Shown: positions 47,688-55,872 of the stretch, one piece after another
Numbering within the stretch: the stretch's first letter is position 1
How the letters are laid out: each line of letters opens with the position of its first letter
Assembly: GCF_019459225.1 (NCBI RefSeq)
Contig: NZ_JAIAZY010000024.1
Coordinates: forward strand, 1-64,000
Reading direction: 5' to 3'
Source of the DNA: Bacillus sp. IITD106
GTDB taxonomy: Bacteria > Bacillota > Bacilli > Bacillales > Bacillaceae_C
DNA: 64,000 bases
Notes under the pieces: generated by a model
Databases searched by the model: none
The model's input: the letters and a program-made list of their open reading frames with translations, nothing else
What the model was told of the DNA's origin: nothing
Program-made: the position numbers and the translations under genes

Positions 47688-48470
47688 ATGAATCTTTCTT
47701 TAAATGGAAAAACGTTTGTCGTAATGGGAGTAGCAAATAAACGCAGTATTGCTTGGGGGATAGCTCGTTCGCTTCATAATGCGGGCGCAAAGTTAGTTTT
47801 TACATATGCTGGTGAACGTCTTGAAAAAAGTGTCCGTGAGCTTGCTGATTCATTAGAAGGAGAAAAATCACTTGTACTCCCTTGTGATATTACGAAAGAT
47901 GAAGATATCGAAAAATGCTTCACTCAAATAAAAGAAGCTGTCGGTCTTATCCACGGTATCGCACACTGCATTGCATTTGCAAATAAGGAAGAGTTAAGTG
48001 GAGATTATTTAAATGTAACGAGAGATGGATTTTTATTAGCTCATAATATTAGTGCATATTCACTTACTGCAGTTGCAAAAACGGTACAAAATCTAGATAT
48101 TATGCCAGAAGGCGGCAGTATTGTTACTTTAACGTATCTAGGTGGGGAGCGCGTTGTTACGAACTACAACGTAATGGGCGTAGCAAAAGCTTCTCTTGAT
48201 GCAAGTGTCATGTATTTAGCGAGTGATCTTGGAAAACACGGAATTAGAGTCAATTCCATTTCTGCAGGTCCAATTAGAACACTCTCTGCGAAAGGAATCA
48301 GTGATTTCAATAGCATTTTAAAAGACATTGAGGAAAGGGCACCGCTTCGCAGAACGACAACACCTGAAGAAGTTGGTGACACGGCGTTATTCTTATTTAG
48401 TGATCTATCACGCGGTATTACGGGTGAGAATATACATGTGGATTCAGGGTTCCATATTTTAGCCATATAA
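47688..48470 (+). CDS. fabI: Enoyl-[acyl-carrier-protein] reductase FabI
   Basis: An NAD(P)H-dependent SDR-fold reductase of 260 residues that completes each elongation cycle. N-terminal GKTFVVMGVANKRSIAWGIA is the FabI variant of the Rossmann motif. The catalytic region LTYLGGERVVTNYNVMGVAKASLDA has the Tyr-x6-Tyr-x6-Lys type spacing, and NSISAGPIRTLSAKGI follows. AAGGGGATG precedes the ATG. It is alone behind its own promoter and terminator. Confidence 0.97.
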   Translation: MNLSLNGKTFVVMGVANKRSIAWGIARSLHNAGAKLVFTYAGERLEKSVRELADSLEGEKSLVLPCDITKDEDIEKCFTQIKEAVGLIHGIAHCIAFANKEELSGDYLNVTRDGFLLAHNISAYSLTAVAKTVQNLDIMPEGGSIVTLTYLGGERVVTNYNVMGVAKASLDASVMYLASDLGKHGIRVNSISAGPIRTLSAKGISDFNSILKDIEERAPLRRTTTPEEVGDTALFLFSDLSRGITGENIHVDSGFHILAI

Positions 48471-48475
48471 AATGT

Positions 48476-48512
48476 AAGCAGCTGTCACGATTGTGGGACA
48501 GCTGCTTTTCTT
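48476..48512 (+). terminator. Terminator after fabI
   Basis: AAGCAGCTGTC (48476-48486) pairs with GACAGCTGCTT (48497-48507), with a 10-nt loop followed by T-rich sequence. Confidence 0.88.
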
Positions 48513-48582
48513 ATTTTTGTAAACCTTAGGCTCTTTTATGCATACATATAGAACGAAGTAAGAAGAACGGAGGTGCTCCCTT

Positions 48583-49134
48583 ATGGAGAATAGTAAGGAA
48601 GGAACTAAAGAGGAGCTTTTATTATACATCCATCAGCCAAAATTCAAACAGCCTGAGAGAAAGATGCAAGACTCTTTTTTATCAGAGGAGATAACGGATA
48701 CAATTGACTTGGAAAAAATATTTCCAAAGGAAGTGCAAAAAAAGCAAAGTTTTACTCTCCCTCCTTTAGATAGTGAGAAGGTAATAGAGGTAGTGCAAGA
48801 TATACCCGAAGAAAAGCAAGAGGAACAGAAAGAGGAAATAAAAAAACCTGCAACCGCTGCAGACTATTTTCGGCGAAATACGGCTTCCAGAAAGAATTGG
48901 AATTTAAGGCCGGCAACACGCTTTAGAGATATGTCAATTACAGAAAAATTACAATACTTATCAGGATTTCCAAGCAGTCAGCAACCCTTCCCATGTGAAT
49001 TCATTACGGAAAAACAACAATATAAAGGTACATTAAGTAAGGTTGAAAATAATCGAATATTTATTAAAAACATACATGGTGACATGGACGAGATTGATGT
49101 AAAAGAACTACAAACAATAAAAATTCTCTTATAA
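48583..49134 (+). CDS. cotO: Spore coat protein CotO
   Basis: A 183-residue CotO-family (YjbX) morphogenetic coat protein. The N-terminal two thirds is a charged, disordered Glu/Lys/Pro-rich region (PPLDSEKVIEVVQDIPEEKQEEQKEE). The C-terminal domain is ordered and conserved (MSITEKLQYLSGFPSSQQPFPCEFITEKQQYKGTLSKVENNRIFIKN). Position after fabI matches B. subtilis. GGAGGTGC precedes the ATG. Confidence 0.9.
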   Translation: MENSKEGTKEELLLYIHQPKFKQPERKMQDSFLSEEITDTIDLEKIFPKEVQKKQSFTLPPLDSEKVIEVVQDIPEEKQEEQKEEIKKPATAADYFRRNTASRKNWNLRPATRFRDMSITEKLQYLSGFPSSQQPFPCEFITEKQQYKGTLSKVENNRIFIKNIHGDMDEIDVKELQTIKILL

Positions 49135-49137
49135 ATG

Positions 49138-49176
49138 AAATAAGAAATGGGGCATATTTTGCCCCATTTCTTATTA
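49138..49176. terminator. Bidirectional terminator between cotO and cotZ
   Basis: TAAGAAATGGGGCA (49141-49154) pairs with its complement at 49160-49173. It ends at the cotZ stop codon. Confidence 0.88.
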
Positions 49177-49698
49177 GTCCTCACAAATGCCAAGATTAAC
49201 ATCGGAAATACATTGAACAGCGCAGAAGCAATGTAAATCAACTGTTATACAGCTATTGCTTGAAGCCCAGTTATTTACTGAACAAAGTGCTTCGTAGCTA
49301 AGTGTTCCATTAGGGAATAGATTTACAACTGTTTGGTCTCTTAAAGGAATTAACACGCGCAATGTGGCGCAGCAATTATCGAAAATGTCTTCGACTCTAA
49401 AAAATACCGATACACATTTTCCAGCAGTACCTTTAAATAATCCTTTAAATAAGTCTCCGTTTTTATTAGTTAAAGTAAAAACACGAGTATCCGAACGTTG
49501 GCGGGCTGGAAGTGCTAATTCACCTAGAGGCTCAATAAAACAGTTGGATGTGCAAGGAAGGCATTCTTCTTCCACAGCTTCATCTTGAATATCCTTAATG
49601 GCACGGACAACTTGACAGACACAGTTTAGCCGGCATCCGCAACCCGAATTGGAACTGGTTTCAAGCACTCCACTTGATTCCATCTCTTCAAAACTCAT
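49174..49698 (-). CDS. cotZ: Cysteine-rich spore coat/exosporium protein CotZ/ExsY family
   Basis: A 174-residue protein with clustered cysteines (SGCGCRLNCVCQVVRAIKDIQDEAV, then EECLPCTSNCFIEPLG; later FDNCCATLRVLIPL and CITVDLHCFCAVQCISDVNLGICED). This is the pattern of CotY/CotZ/ExsY proteins, which self-assemble into the spore crust or exosporium basal layer. AAGGAGGATATAATCC precedes the ATG. Transcribed on the minus strand, divergent from yjcA. CotY and CotZ cannot be told apart by sequence alone. Confidence 0.9.
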   Translation of the reverse strand: MSFEEMESSGVLETSSNSGCGCRLNCVCQVVRAIKDIQDEAVEEECLPCTSNCFIEPLGELALPARQRSDTRVFTLTNKNGDLFKGLFKGTAGKCVSVFFRVEDIFDNCCATLRVLIPLRDQTVVNLFPNGTLSYEALCSVNNWASSNSCITVDLHCFCAVQCISDVNLGICED

Positions 49699-49820
49699 GG
49701 ATTATATCCTCCTTATCTTTAAAATGATTCATTTACACTACTAACATATTAGGTAGTAGCCAAATGAGTTACGGACAGACGCCCCATTTTGGGAAAATAG
49801 GCAGGTTAGGAGCTGAGGAA

Positions 49821-50177
49821 ATGGACATTTCATGGATAAAATTTTTATTAATGAGTCTAGCTATATTTCGGGTTACGAGACTAATTGTCTTTGACCAAAT
49901 AACAGCTTTTCTTAGAGCCCCATTTTTAATGGAATATGAAGAAACTAATCTTTTAGGGGAGAAAGAAACGTATTTAGTACCTCGAGACAAAGGATTGCGT
50001 GGATGGATTGGACAGCTGATTAGTTGCTATTGGTGTACAGGAATATGGGTAGCAACAGCAGTGTTCCTTTTTCAATGGCATTTTTCATTCATTGTGGATC
50101 CAATCCTGCTAATTTTTGCTCTAGCAGGAATGGCCGCAATATTCGAATCAATTATCCAAATTCTTATAAAAGACTAA
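49821..50177 (+). CDS. yjcA: DUF1360 sporulation membrane protein YjcA
   Basis: The 118-residue product starts MDISWIKFLLMSLAIFRVTRLIVFDQI and has the DUF1360 motifs LISCYWCTGIWVA (two Cys) and a C-terminal hydrophobic pair ending MAAIFESIIQILIKD. The ATG at 49821 has AGGAGCTGAGG upstream; the frame from 49764 has no site. Known to be expressed during sporulation in B. subtilis. Confidence 0.85.
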   Translation: MDISWIKFLLMSLAIFRVTRLIVFDQITAFLRAPFLMEYEETNLLGEKETYLVPRDKGLRGWIGQLISCYWCTGIWVATAVFLFQWHFSFIVDPILLIFALAGMAAIFESIIQILIKD

Positions 50178-50260
50178 ATTAGCTTTTTTAAAAACACATG
50201 TGGCAGACATTTCATAAAATGTAGAAGGTTGGATTTAAATAATTTCAGGAAGTGATTTAC

Positions 50261-50362
50261 ATGCAAAGACCACCAAGAAGGCCAAGACCGATTGGACCAA
50301 CCCGCCCAAGAAAATCCGGTTGTGGATGCGGAAAACCTATAAAAAAGCCAAGAGGTTATTAA
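50261..50362 (+). CDS. Small basic Pro/Arg/Gly protein, 33 aa, in the coat cluster
   Basis: ATG 50261 follows TCAGGAAGTG with 7-nt spacing. The product is MQRPPRRPRPIGPTRPRKSG followed by CGCGKPIKKPRGY. The Pro-Arg repeats and the Gly-Cys motif resemble small spore coat or crust components. A strong terminator follows directly. I have no family assignment; the position between yjcA and the spoVA operon suggests a spore protein. Confidence 0.6.
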   Translation: MQRPPRRPRPIGPTRPRKSGCGCGKPIKKPRGY

Positions 50363-50374
50363 GTGAATATCTAT

Positions 50375-50418
50375 GGAATAAGGATGACTCTCTTTTAGGG
50401 TCATCCTTATTCTTTTTA
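50375..50418 (+). terminator. Terminator after the 33-aa gene
   Basis: AATAAGGATGAC (50377-50388) pairs with GTCATCCTTATT (50400-50411), followed by a T-run. Confidence 0.88.
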
Positions 50419-50532
50419 AACATATTCATTCATAATTTAGCAAATGTAGTGAAAAATATTGATAACATTACTTTATTTTTTGCGCTGGAGTGTGATTTGC
50501 ACACTCTTATGCTTATGAACTGGGAGGAATCC

Positions 50533-51006
50533 ATGGTCAAGAAATTAATGATATCCACTATTATATGTATAATTTTTTTCACTAGCGCATGTTCTAATCA
50601 ACCCGATGAACAAAAAAGCAACTTATCATTAATAAAGAAAACACAGCCAGCACCGATTGAAATCAACTATAAGCGTAAAGATGAATCCATCGCATTTCAA
50701 GTAAGAGAAGAAGTCAAAAGAAAGGATTCGATTTACGATGTGGCTGTTTTAGAAGGGGATCATAAAATCCTTGTATGTTACAAAGTAAAGCATCTTAAAC
50801 GATTTCGAATGAAGAAAATCGAAAAAGATTTAACCAAAACACTAAATAATAAATTTCCTGAGCATTCATTTATCGTGTCTAGCGATTATAAAATTTTTCT
50901 CGAAGCGATTCGATTAAAGGAAGAATTAGAATACGGTAATTTATCCAACAAAGAAGCGAAAAAGCGATTCAATAAAATTATTAAATTAAAGAAGGAAATG
51001 ACTTAA
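50533..51006 (+). CDS. YhcN/YlaJ-like sporulation lipoprotein
   Basis: A 157-residue product with a lipoprotein signal (KKLMISTIICIIFFTSAC, lipobox TSAC) and then a domain with SIYDVAVLEGDHKILVCYKVKHLKRFRMKKIEKDL, similar to YhcN/YlaJ spore lipoproteins. The C terminus is Lys-rich and helical. TGGGAGGAATCC precedes the ATG. It lies 2 nt from spoVAC, so it is the first gene of the spoVA operon and likely an inner-spore-membrane protein. Confidence 0.8.
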   Translation: MVKKLMISTIICIIFFTSACSNQPDEQKSNLSLIKKTQPAPIEINYKRKDESIAFQVREEVKRKDSIYDVAVLEGDHKILVCYKVKHLKRFRMKKIEKDLTKTLNNKFPEHSFIVSSDYKIFLEAIRLKEELEYGNLSNKEAKKRFNKIIKLKKEMT

Positions 51007-51008
51007 AA

Positions 51009-51485
51009 ATGGCTCAAAAAAATAAAACAAAAACTCCTGAACAAATTAAATATGATCAAATGCAAAAAAAGCATGAGCTTAAAAGGCCCATATTAAAAAA
51101 TTGTATTCGTGCTTTTTTTGTTGGCGGAACAATTTGTTTAATTGGCCAAGCCATTACTTATTTCTATATTTATTACTTTGATTTTACAGAAAAGACTGCG
51201 GGAAATCCGACTGTTGCTACGATGGTTTTTATCGCTATGATCTTCACCGGATTTGGTTTATACGATAGGCTTGGGCAATTTGGAGGGGCAGGGAGTGCCG
51301 TCCCAGTGACTGGATTTGGAAATGCAGTAATATCTTCTGCGATTGAACATCGTACAGAGGGATTTGTCCTTGGAGTGGGAGGAAATATATTTAAACTTGC
51401 TGGTTCCGTTATTGTTTTTGGTGTTTTTTCCGCATTCGTAGTGGCTCTCATTAAAACCTTCATTACCCAGTGGGGGGGATTCTAA
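51009..51485 (+). CDS. spoVAC: Stage V sporulation protein AC
   Basis: A 158-residue membrane protein of the SpoVA dipicolinic-acid channel (SpoVAC acts as a mechanosensitive channel in B. subtilis). The N-terminal charged region (QKKHELKRPILKNCIRAFFVGGTICLIGQ) is followed by four hydrophobic segments with the signature GGAGSAVPVTGFGNAVISSAIEHRTEGFVLGVGGNIFKLAGSVI. The stop overlaps the spoVAD start (TAATG). Confidence 0.95.
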   Translation: MAQKNKTKTPEQIKYDQMQKKHELKRPILKNCIRAFFVGGTICLIGQAITYFYIYYFDFTEKTAGNPTVATMVFIAMIFTGFGLYDRLGQFGGAGSAVPVTGFGNAVISSAIEHRTEGFVLGVGGNIFKLAGSVIVFGVFSAFVVALIKTFITQWGGF

Positions 51486-52501
51486 TGCTCCAAGGGTCAC
51501 AAACTTGGGTTTTCCAAAACAAGCCCGTCATTCTCTCTACAGGAGTGGTAGGCGGCCCATTTGAAAAAGATAGCCGACTTGCAAATGATTTCGATAAATT
51601 CCATGACGATTTGTGGATGGGACAAGACTCTTATGAAAAAGCCCAACGAGTCTTATTGGAGGACGCCGTTCAGATTGCATTAAGAAAAAAAGCATTGAAG
51701 GAAGATGGGGTTCAATTTTTTCTTGCGGGGGATTTAATCAATCAAATCACTCCGACAAGTTTTGCAGCAAGAACAAATCAAATTCCACATTTAGGTTTAT
51801 TCAGTGCATGCGCTGTGTCCACACAAGGCCTAGCCCTTGCAGCCATGATCATAAATAATGGGGGAGCTAAGCGGATCCTTACTGGAGCTGCAAGTCATAA
51901 CGCTTCAGCTGAAAAGCAATTTCGCTATCCTACTGAATACGGTGGTCAAAAACCTCCTACTGCACAGTGGACAACTACAGGTGCTGGAGTTGGTCTAGTG
52001 GGAACAGATGAAAATCTTGAAAATCCTCATCCAAGAATTATTGCAGCGACAATTGGGAAAGTGATTGATTTAGGATTGTCGGACCCTTTTAATATGGGGG
52101 GAGCAATGGCACCAGCTGCAGCAGATACGATTCAGCGTCATTTATTTGATTTAAAAGTGGAGCCTTCCTTTTATGATTTAATCATCACTGGAGACCTTGC
52201 TGAAATTGGAAGAAATACAGCTTTGGAGCTGTTTAGAGAAAAGGGAATGGCTATTGAGGAACAAAAATTCCAAGATTGTGGATTACTCCTATATAGTCCC
52301 GAGCAAGAAGTATTTGCCGGCGCAAGTGGTCCAGGATGCTCCGCAACAGTCATGTACGGACACTTACTTAATCAAATGGCAAAAGGCGTATATAAACGAA
52401 TTTTAGTCGTAGCAACTGGGGCCTTACTATCACCATTATCTTTCCAGCAAAAAGAGAGTATCCCATGTATAGCACATGCAGTAGCGATTGAGTTTAGTTA
52501 G
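51485..52501 (+). CDS. spoVAD: Stage V sporulation protein AD
   Basis: A 338-residue thiolase-fold protein that binds dipicolinic acid for uptake into and release from the spore. Family features: GSQTWVFQNKPVILSTGVVGGPFEKDS, SACAVSTQGLALAAMIINNGGAKRILTGAASHN, PTAQWTTTGAGVGLVG and GCSATVMYGHLLNQMAKG. ATG 51485 overlaps the spoVAC stop, indicating coupling. Confidence 0.96.
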   Translation: MLQGSQTWVFQNKPVILSTGVVGGPFEKDSRLANDFDKFHDDLWMGQDSYEKAQRVLLEDAVQIALRKKALKEDGVQFFLAGDLINQITPTSFAARTNQIPHLGLFSACAVSTQGLALAAMIINNGGAKRILTGAASHNASAEKQFRYPTEYGGQKPPTAQWTTTGAGVGLVGTDENLENPHPRIIAATIGKVIDLGLSDPFNMGGAMAPAAADTIQRHLFDLKVEPSFYDLIITGDLAEIGRNTALELFREKGMAIEEQKFQDCGLLLYSPEQEVFAGASGPGCSATVMYGHLLNQMAKGVYKRILVVATGALLSPLSFQQKESIPCIAHAVAIEFS

Positions 52502-52527
52502 TCATATATAAAGAAGGAGTGATGAAT

Positions 52528-52884
52528 ATGCTTGCTATGTTCTTTTGGGCATTTCTGATTGGTGGATTAATCTGTGTGATTGGTCAATTAATGTTTGATG
52601 CAGCTAAATTAACACCAGCGCATACTTTAAGTATTTTAGTTAGTGCGGGGGCTATATTGGCAGGACTTGGCCTTTATGAACCCCTTATTGATTTTGCTGG
52701 GGCAGGGGCGACGATTCCCATCACAAGTTTTGGAAACTCCCTTGTTAATGGAGCGATGCTGGAAGCTGAAAAACATGGGATAGTTGGTGTTATGACAGGA
52801 ATGTTTGAAGTAACTTCTTCTGGAATCTCTGCAGCAATCATTTTCGGTTTTATCGGTGCTCTTTTATTTAAACCAAAAGGGTAA
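52528..52884 (+). CDS. spoVAE: Stage V sporulation protein AE (SpoVAEb type)
   Basis: A 118-residue membrane protein related to SpoVAC: WAFLIGGLICVIGQLMFDAAKLTPAHTLSILVSAGAILAGLGLYEPLIDFAGAGATIPITSFGNSLVNGAM and SSGISAAIIFGFIGALLFKPKG. AAGGAG lies 8 nt before ATG 52528. Together with spoVAC and spoVAD it forms a three-gene spoVA module without AA, AB and AF. This is probably an additional operon beside a complete one elsewhere. Confidence 0.93.
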   Translation: MLAMFFWAFLIGGLICVIGQLMFDAAKLTPAHTLSILVSAGAILAGLGLYEPLIDFAGAGATIPITSFGNSLVNGAMLEAEKHGIVGVMTGMFEVTSSGISAAIIFGFIGALLFKPKG

Positions 52885-52981
52885 TGTTGGGAAAGTTTTG
52901 CATTGCAATGAAAATGCCCATACAGATTGCAGTTCCCTCACATAATTTATTAGGGATATAACATAAGTGAGGTGAATGTCT

Positions 52982-53131
52982 ATGTTTGGTTATGGCGGTT
53001 TCGGAGGTTTCGGCGCCTGCGGCTGCGGTTATGGCGGCTATGGAGGAGGCTTCTATGGCGGGAATGCGTTTGTTTTGATTGTTGTATTGTTCATCTTGCT
53101 GATCATTGTAGGAGCCAGCTTTTGCTTCTAA
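52982..53131 (+). CDS. YjcZ-family small sporulation protein, 49 aa
   Basis: MFGYGGFGGFGACGCGYGGY is followed by GGGFYGGNAFVLIVVLFILLIIVGASFCF: a Gly/Tyr/Cys-rich head and one membrane helix, the hallmark of YjcZ-family spore proteins. GTGAGGTG lies 7 nt before ATG 52982; an ATG two codons earlier is too close. These small proteins are expected in the spore envelope; exact role unknown. Confidence 0.88.
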   Translation: MFGYGGFGGFGACGCGYGGYGGGFYGGNAFVLIVVLFILLIIVGASFCF

Positions 53132-53136
53132 AACGT

Positions 53137-53180
53137 AAGGGGCGGAGGACATCTTATGTAGGTATTCCGTCCTTTTTTTC
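53137..53180 (+). terminator. Terminator after the YjcZ-like gene
   Basis: AAGGGGCGGA pairs with TCCGTCCTT through one bulge, followed by seven T. Confidence 0.65.
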
Positions 53181-53246
53181 CTCTCATTTCACTTATTAAT
53201 ATGTATCTTCATATCATATAAGATGAAAGGGAGGGAGCGGCTAGTA

Positions 53247-53501
53247 ATGGAAAATCAATTTTTTAAAAACATCGAAAAGAAGACTGGAGTTAATATGAAC
53301 GATATCTTTGAATTAGCTAATTCGCTGCAAAACGCTAATTTCAAAGATGAAAAAACAGTACGTGGCATCATTAAAAGAGTATCCCAATTGGCTAATAAAC
53401 CTGTTCCTAAAGAATTAGAAGACAAAATGGTGCAAACAATCATCCAAGATGGAAGCAAGCTTGATTTAGGTGCCATCAGCCAAATGATGAATAAGAAATG
53501 A
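53247..53501 (+). CDS. spoVIF: Sporulation-specific transcription regulator SpoVIF
   Basis: An 84-residue protein starting MENQFFKNIEKKTGVNMNDIFELANSLQNANFKDEKTVRGIIKRVSQLANKPV. It is the SpoVIF (YjcC) family, needed in B. subtilis for GerE-dependent coat gene expression. ATG 53247 follows AGGGAGGGAGCGG. The position after the YjcZ-type gene and before yjcF matches the Bacillus arrangement. Confidence 0.9.
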   Translation: MENQFFKNIEKKTGVNMNDIFELANSLQNANFKDEKTVRGIIKRVSQLANKPVPKELEDKMVQTIIQDGSKLDLGAISQMMNKK

Positions 53502-53509
53502 TTTGAAAA

Positions 53510-53544
53510 AATGGCTGCTCATCCTGTGAGCAGTTATTTTTTAA
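53510..53544 (+). terminator. Terminator after spoVIF
   Basis: CTGCTCA (53515-53521) pairs with TGAGCAG (53527-53533), with wobble extension, followed by six T. Confidence 0.8.
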
Positions 53545-53613
53545 TTAAATATGTTTACAATTAATTAAAAAGGGTATAGGTTAATAAGAAATGATTTTTT
53601 TGGGGTGAGAAAA

Positions 53614-53829
53614 ATGGGCTATATTGCACCAATCACACAATACCAATATATGCAATATCATGAGAGAGTCAGAGCAAAAGGGAAGAAAACAGACCCTTAT
53701 CCAATAAATACAGTCCCAAAAATAAGCTTAAACCCAAATGATGACTACAATTATCTAGATATAAAAAACAATCCAATGACAATTGAAAAAATGACAGGAA
53801 AAGGGAGACATTTCAGCGAATATGTATAA
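53614..53829 (+). CDS. Small hydrophilic protein, 71 aa
   Basis: ATG 53614 follows GGGGTGAG. The product MGYIAPITQYQYMQYHERVR is followed by a Lys/Pro-rich middle (KGKKTDPYPINTVPKISLNPNDDYNYLDI) and ends GKGRHFSEYV. I recognise no domain. It lies 29 nt upstream of the metallo-hydrolase gene and could share its transcript. Confidence 0.65.
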   Translation: MGYIAPITQYQYMQYHERVRAKGKKTDPYPINTVPKISLNPNDDYNYLDIKNNPMTIEKMTGKGRHFSEYV

Positions 53830-53858
53830 AAGCATATTTGAAAGGAATGTCTTTTTTT

Positions 53859-54776
53859 ATGTTAACACAAATAAATAATTCTTGTTTTTATATTAAAGGG
53901 CATGTAAACATTGGCTACATTACAAAAAACGGAAAGGGTTTATTAATCGATAGCGGCTTGGATAAAGGTGCTGCTAAAAAAATATTAAAAATATTAAAAG
54001 AAAATCAGCTGCCTCTTCATTACGGAATCATAACACATGGACATGTAGACCATTATGGTGGAGCCAAATATTTGAAAAACGAAATGGAGATAGAACTTTA
54101 TTCAACAAAAATTGAGTCGTCGTTTGTTCAGAATCCTGTCCTTGAACCGATCTATTTATGGAATGGAGCTATGCCAATTAAAGAGTTGCGAAATAAATTC
54201 TTGGAAGGGGAAGATACGGATATATTTGGTTTTTTAAGTGAAGGGATTCAAAGAATTGGTCCTTTTACATTTGACGTACTTCCTTTACCTGGCCATAGTT
54301 ATGGTCAGATAGGAATATTGATTGATGACATATTGTTTGCTGCAGATTCATATTTCGGAGTCGATATTTTAAATAAACATAAAGTGCCCTTCATCGTGGA
54401 TGCGAAGGCAACGATAGAATCACTAGAAAAAATAAATAATCTTAATTGTCAGGGTGCTTTACCTGGACATGGTGATTTCGAAACTGATTTTATATCAACA
54501 ATACAAGCGAATAAAGAATGCCACGAAAATATACTTGCCTTTTTATTTTCCTGTCTTGAAAAGGAAGGAATGGGTGTGTTCATGGAGGAGTTACAAACAA
54601 TGTTTTTTCAGCAATATGAATTAAGTCCTGCCAATATCGGCTCATGGCTATTGTATAGGACTTCCTTTACAGCTTATATCTCAACTTTAATTGAAGAAGG
54701 ACTTGTTTCCATCTCAATTAAAGACTACAAGCTATGGTTACAAAAAAATAATAATATAGAGCCTCGGTCTACTTAA
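53859..54776 (+). CDS. MBL-fold metallo-hydrolase
   Basis: A 305-residue metallo-beta-lactamase-fold enzyme. It has LLIDSGLDKGAA, the zinc motif THGHVDHYGGAKYL (HxHxDH), the third His region LPLPGHSYGQIGIL, an Asp ligand in LFAADSYFG and GALPGHGDF. A C-terminal winged-helix-like extension follows (ELSPANIGSWLLYRTSFTAYISTLIEEGLV). ATG 53859 is preferred to TTG 53838, although the spacing from GAAAGGA is long. Substrate unknown. Confidence 0.85.
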   Translation: MLTQINNSCFYIKGHVNIGYITKNGKGLLIDSGLDKGAAKKILKILKENQLPLHYGIITHGHVDHYGGAKYLKNEMEIELYSTKIESSFVQNPVLEPIYLWNGAMPIKELRNKFLEGEDTDIFGFLSEGIQRIGPFTFDVLPLPGHSYGQIGILIDDILFAADSYFGVDILNKHKVPFIVDAKATIESLEKINNLNCQGALPGHGDFETDFISTIQANKECHENILAFLFSCLEKEGMGVFMEELQTMFFQQYELSPANIGSWLLYRTSFTAYISTLIEEGLVSISIKDYKLWLQKNNNIEPRST

Positions 54777-54800
54777 TATAATGACCAAGGCCCTGTTTTA
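54760..54800. terminator. Possible terminator between the MBL gene and yjcF
   Basis: GCCTCGGTC pairs with GACCAAGGC with one mismatch and spans the MBL stop codon. It lies between convergent genes and the T-run is short. Confidence 0.5.
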
Positions 54801-55223
54801 AGTAATATTCTTTTCCATTGTTTTATGTGGAATACCAGCATCTAAAAATTCATCAGATACGACACTATATCCTAATTTCTCATAAAATGGAATGGCATAT
54901 GTCTGGGCATTGAGTTTTAGAGTTCCAATACCTTTTTCTTGGGCATAACGCTCTATTGCCTCCATCAAAATTTTACCTGCACCGGAACCCCTATTTGTCG
55001 ATAAAACACATATGCGCTCTATTTTTCCTTTTCCATCTAATACCCTAAATCTGCCTGCACCTATTGGATTGCCTTCGGAATATAGAACAAAATGGTCAGA
55101 AGCATTTTCGAATTCATCGATTTCAAGTTCGTATGGTACTTTTTGTTCTTCAACAAATACTGTCTTTCTAATGTTAAAAGCTTCTTGAAGCTGAGCTTCT
55201 GTCTTTGCGTTAACTACCTTCAT
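54798..55223 (-). CDS. yjcF: GNAT-family acetyltransferase YjcF
   Basis: A 141-residue acetyltransferase. N-terminal AFNIRKTVFVEEQKVPYELEIDEFENASDHFVLY is typical of the YjcF/ElaA-like group. The acetyl-CoA loop is VLSTNRGSGAGKILMEAIERYAQEKG, and the end is LNAQTYAIPFYEKLGYSVVSDEFLDAGIPHKTM. It directly abuts yjcG (1-nt gap), forming a two-gene operon. Substrate unknown. Confidence 0.92.
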   Translation of the reverse strand: MKVVNAKTEAQLQEAFNIRKTVFVEEQKVPYELEIDEFENASDHFVLYSEGNPIGAGRFRVLDGKGKIERICVLSTNRGSGAGKILMEAIERYAQEKGIGTLKLNAQTYAIPFYEKLGYSVVSDEFLDAGIPHKTMEKNIT

Positions 55224-55739
55224 TTACTGAGGATTCCTTCCTAATCGAAATGTTTCATAAACTGTCCAAGAATTGTTTTCTAATTGATACACTAAATGAA
55301 AACGGTCTATTATTTCCTCGTGATCAATTCCAAGCATACGCAAAGAACCGTACACATCAGAATGCTCATCATTTGATAACTTTTGGCCAATTGTAACGTG
55401 GGGAACGAAAGGATGTTCAGGTTCTCCGCCTGGAAGCTGATCGTAACAATCATCGTGCAATCCTTTTAATTCAGCATTATTCTCAGCTTTAAAATAAATC
55501 GTATTTGTTATAGGCTGGAATGAGCTTACTTTAATGATTTTTAAGTTGAAAGGTTCATACTTTTTGGCAATTTCCTCTAGCTTTTCTGTCAATTTTTCGG
55601 GTTCTATATCGGTATTAAAAGCGTCTTTTAAAGTTAAATGCGGAGGGATCAGGGCATAGTGAGGATCATACCGCTTCCGATAGGAATTTGCTAAATCTTG
55701 TAATTTCTTGGATGGAAAAATTACAATGCCATATTTCAT
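55224..55739 (-). CDS. yjcG: 2H phosphoesterase superfamily protein YjcG
   Basis: A 171-residue LigT-like protein with both catalytic HxT motifs: [10 protein letters not shown] and [10 protein letters not shown]. It begins [39 protein letters not shown]. The family cleaves cyclic phosphodiesters or 2',5' linkages; this member's substrate is unknown. GGAGGAAAAGAAA precedes the ATG. Confidence 0.94.
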   Translation of the reverse strand: MKYGIVIFPSKKLQDLANSYRKRYDPHYALIPPHLTLKDAFNTDIEPEKLTEKLEEIAKKYEPFNLKIIKVSSFQPITNTIYFKAENNAELKGLHDDCYDQLPGGEPEHPFVPHVTIGQKLSNDEHSDVYGSLRMLGIDHEEIIDRFHLVYQLENNSWTVYETFRLGRNPQ

Positions 55740-55872
55740 TTTCTTTTCCTCCTTCTAATTAAACTAATGTTATGTTTTGGCAATTATAACATCCAATATC
55801 ACTATATCAAATATTTAAAAAACATTATATAGGAATGATGTAGCGTAATTTGACGAAAAAACTGATAGAGAT

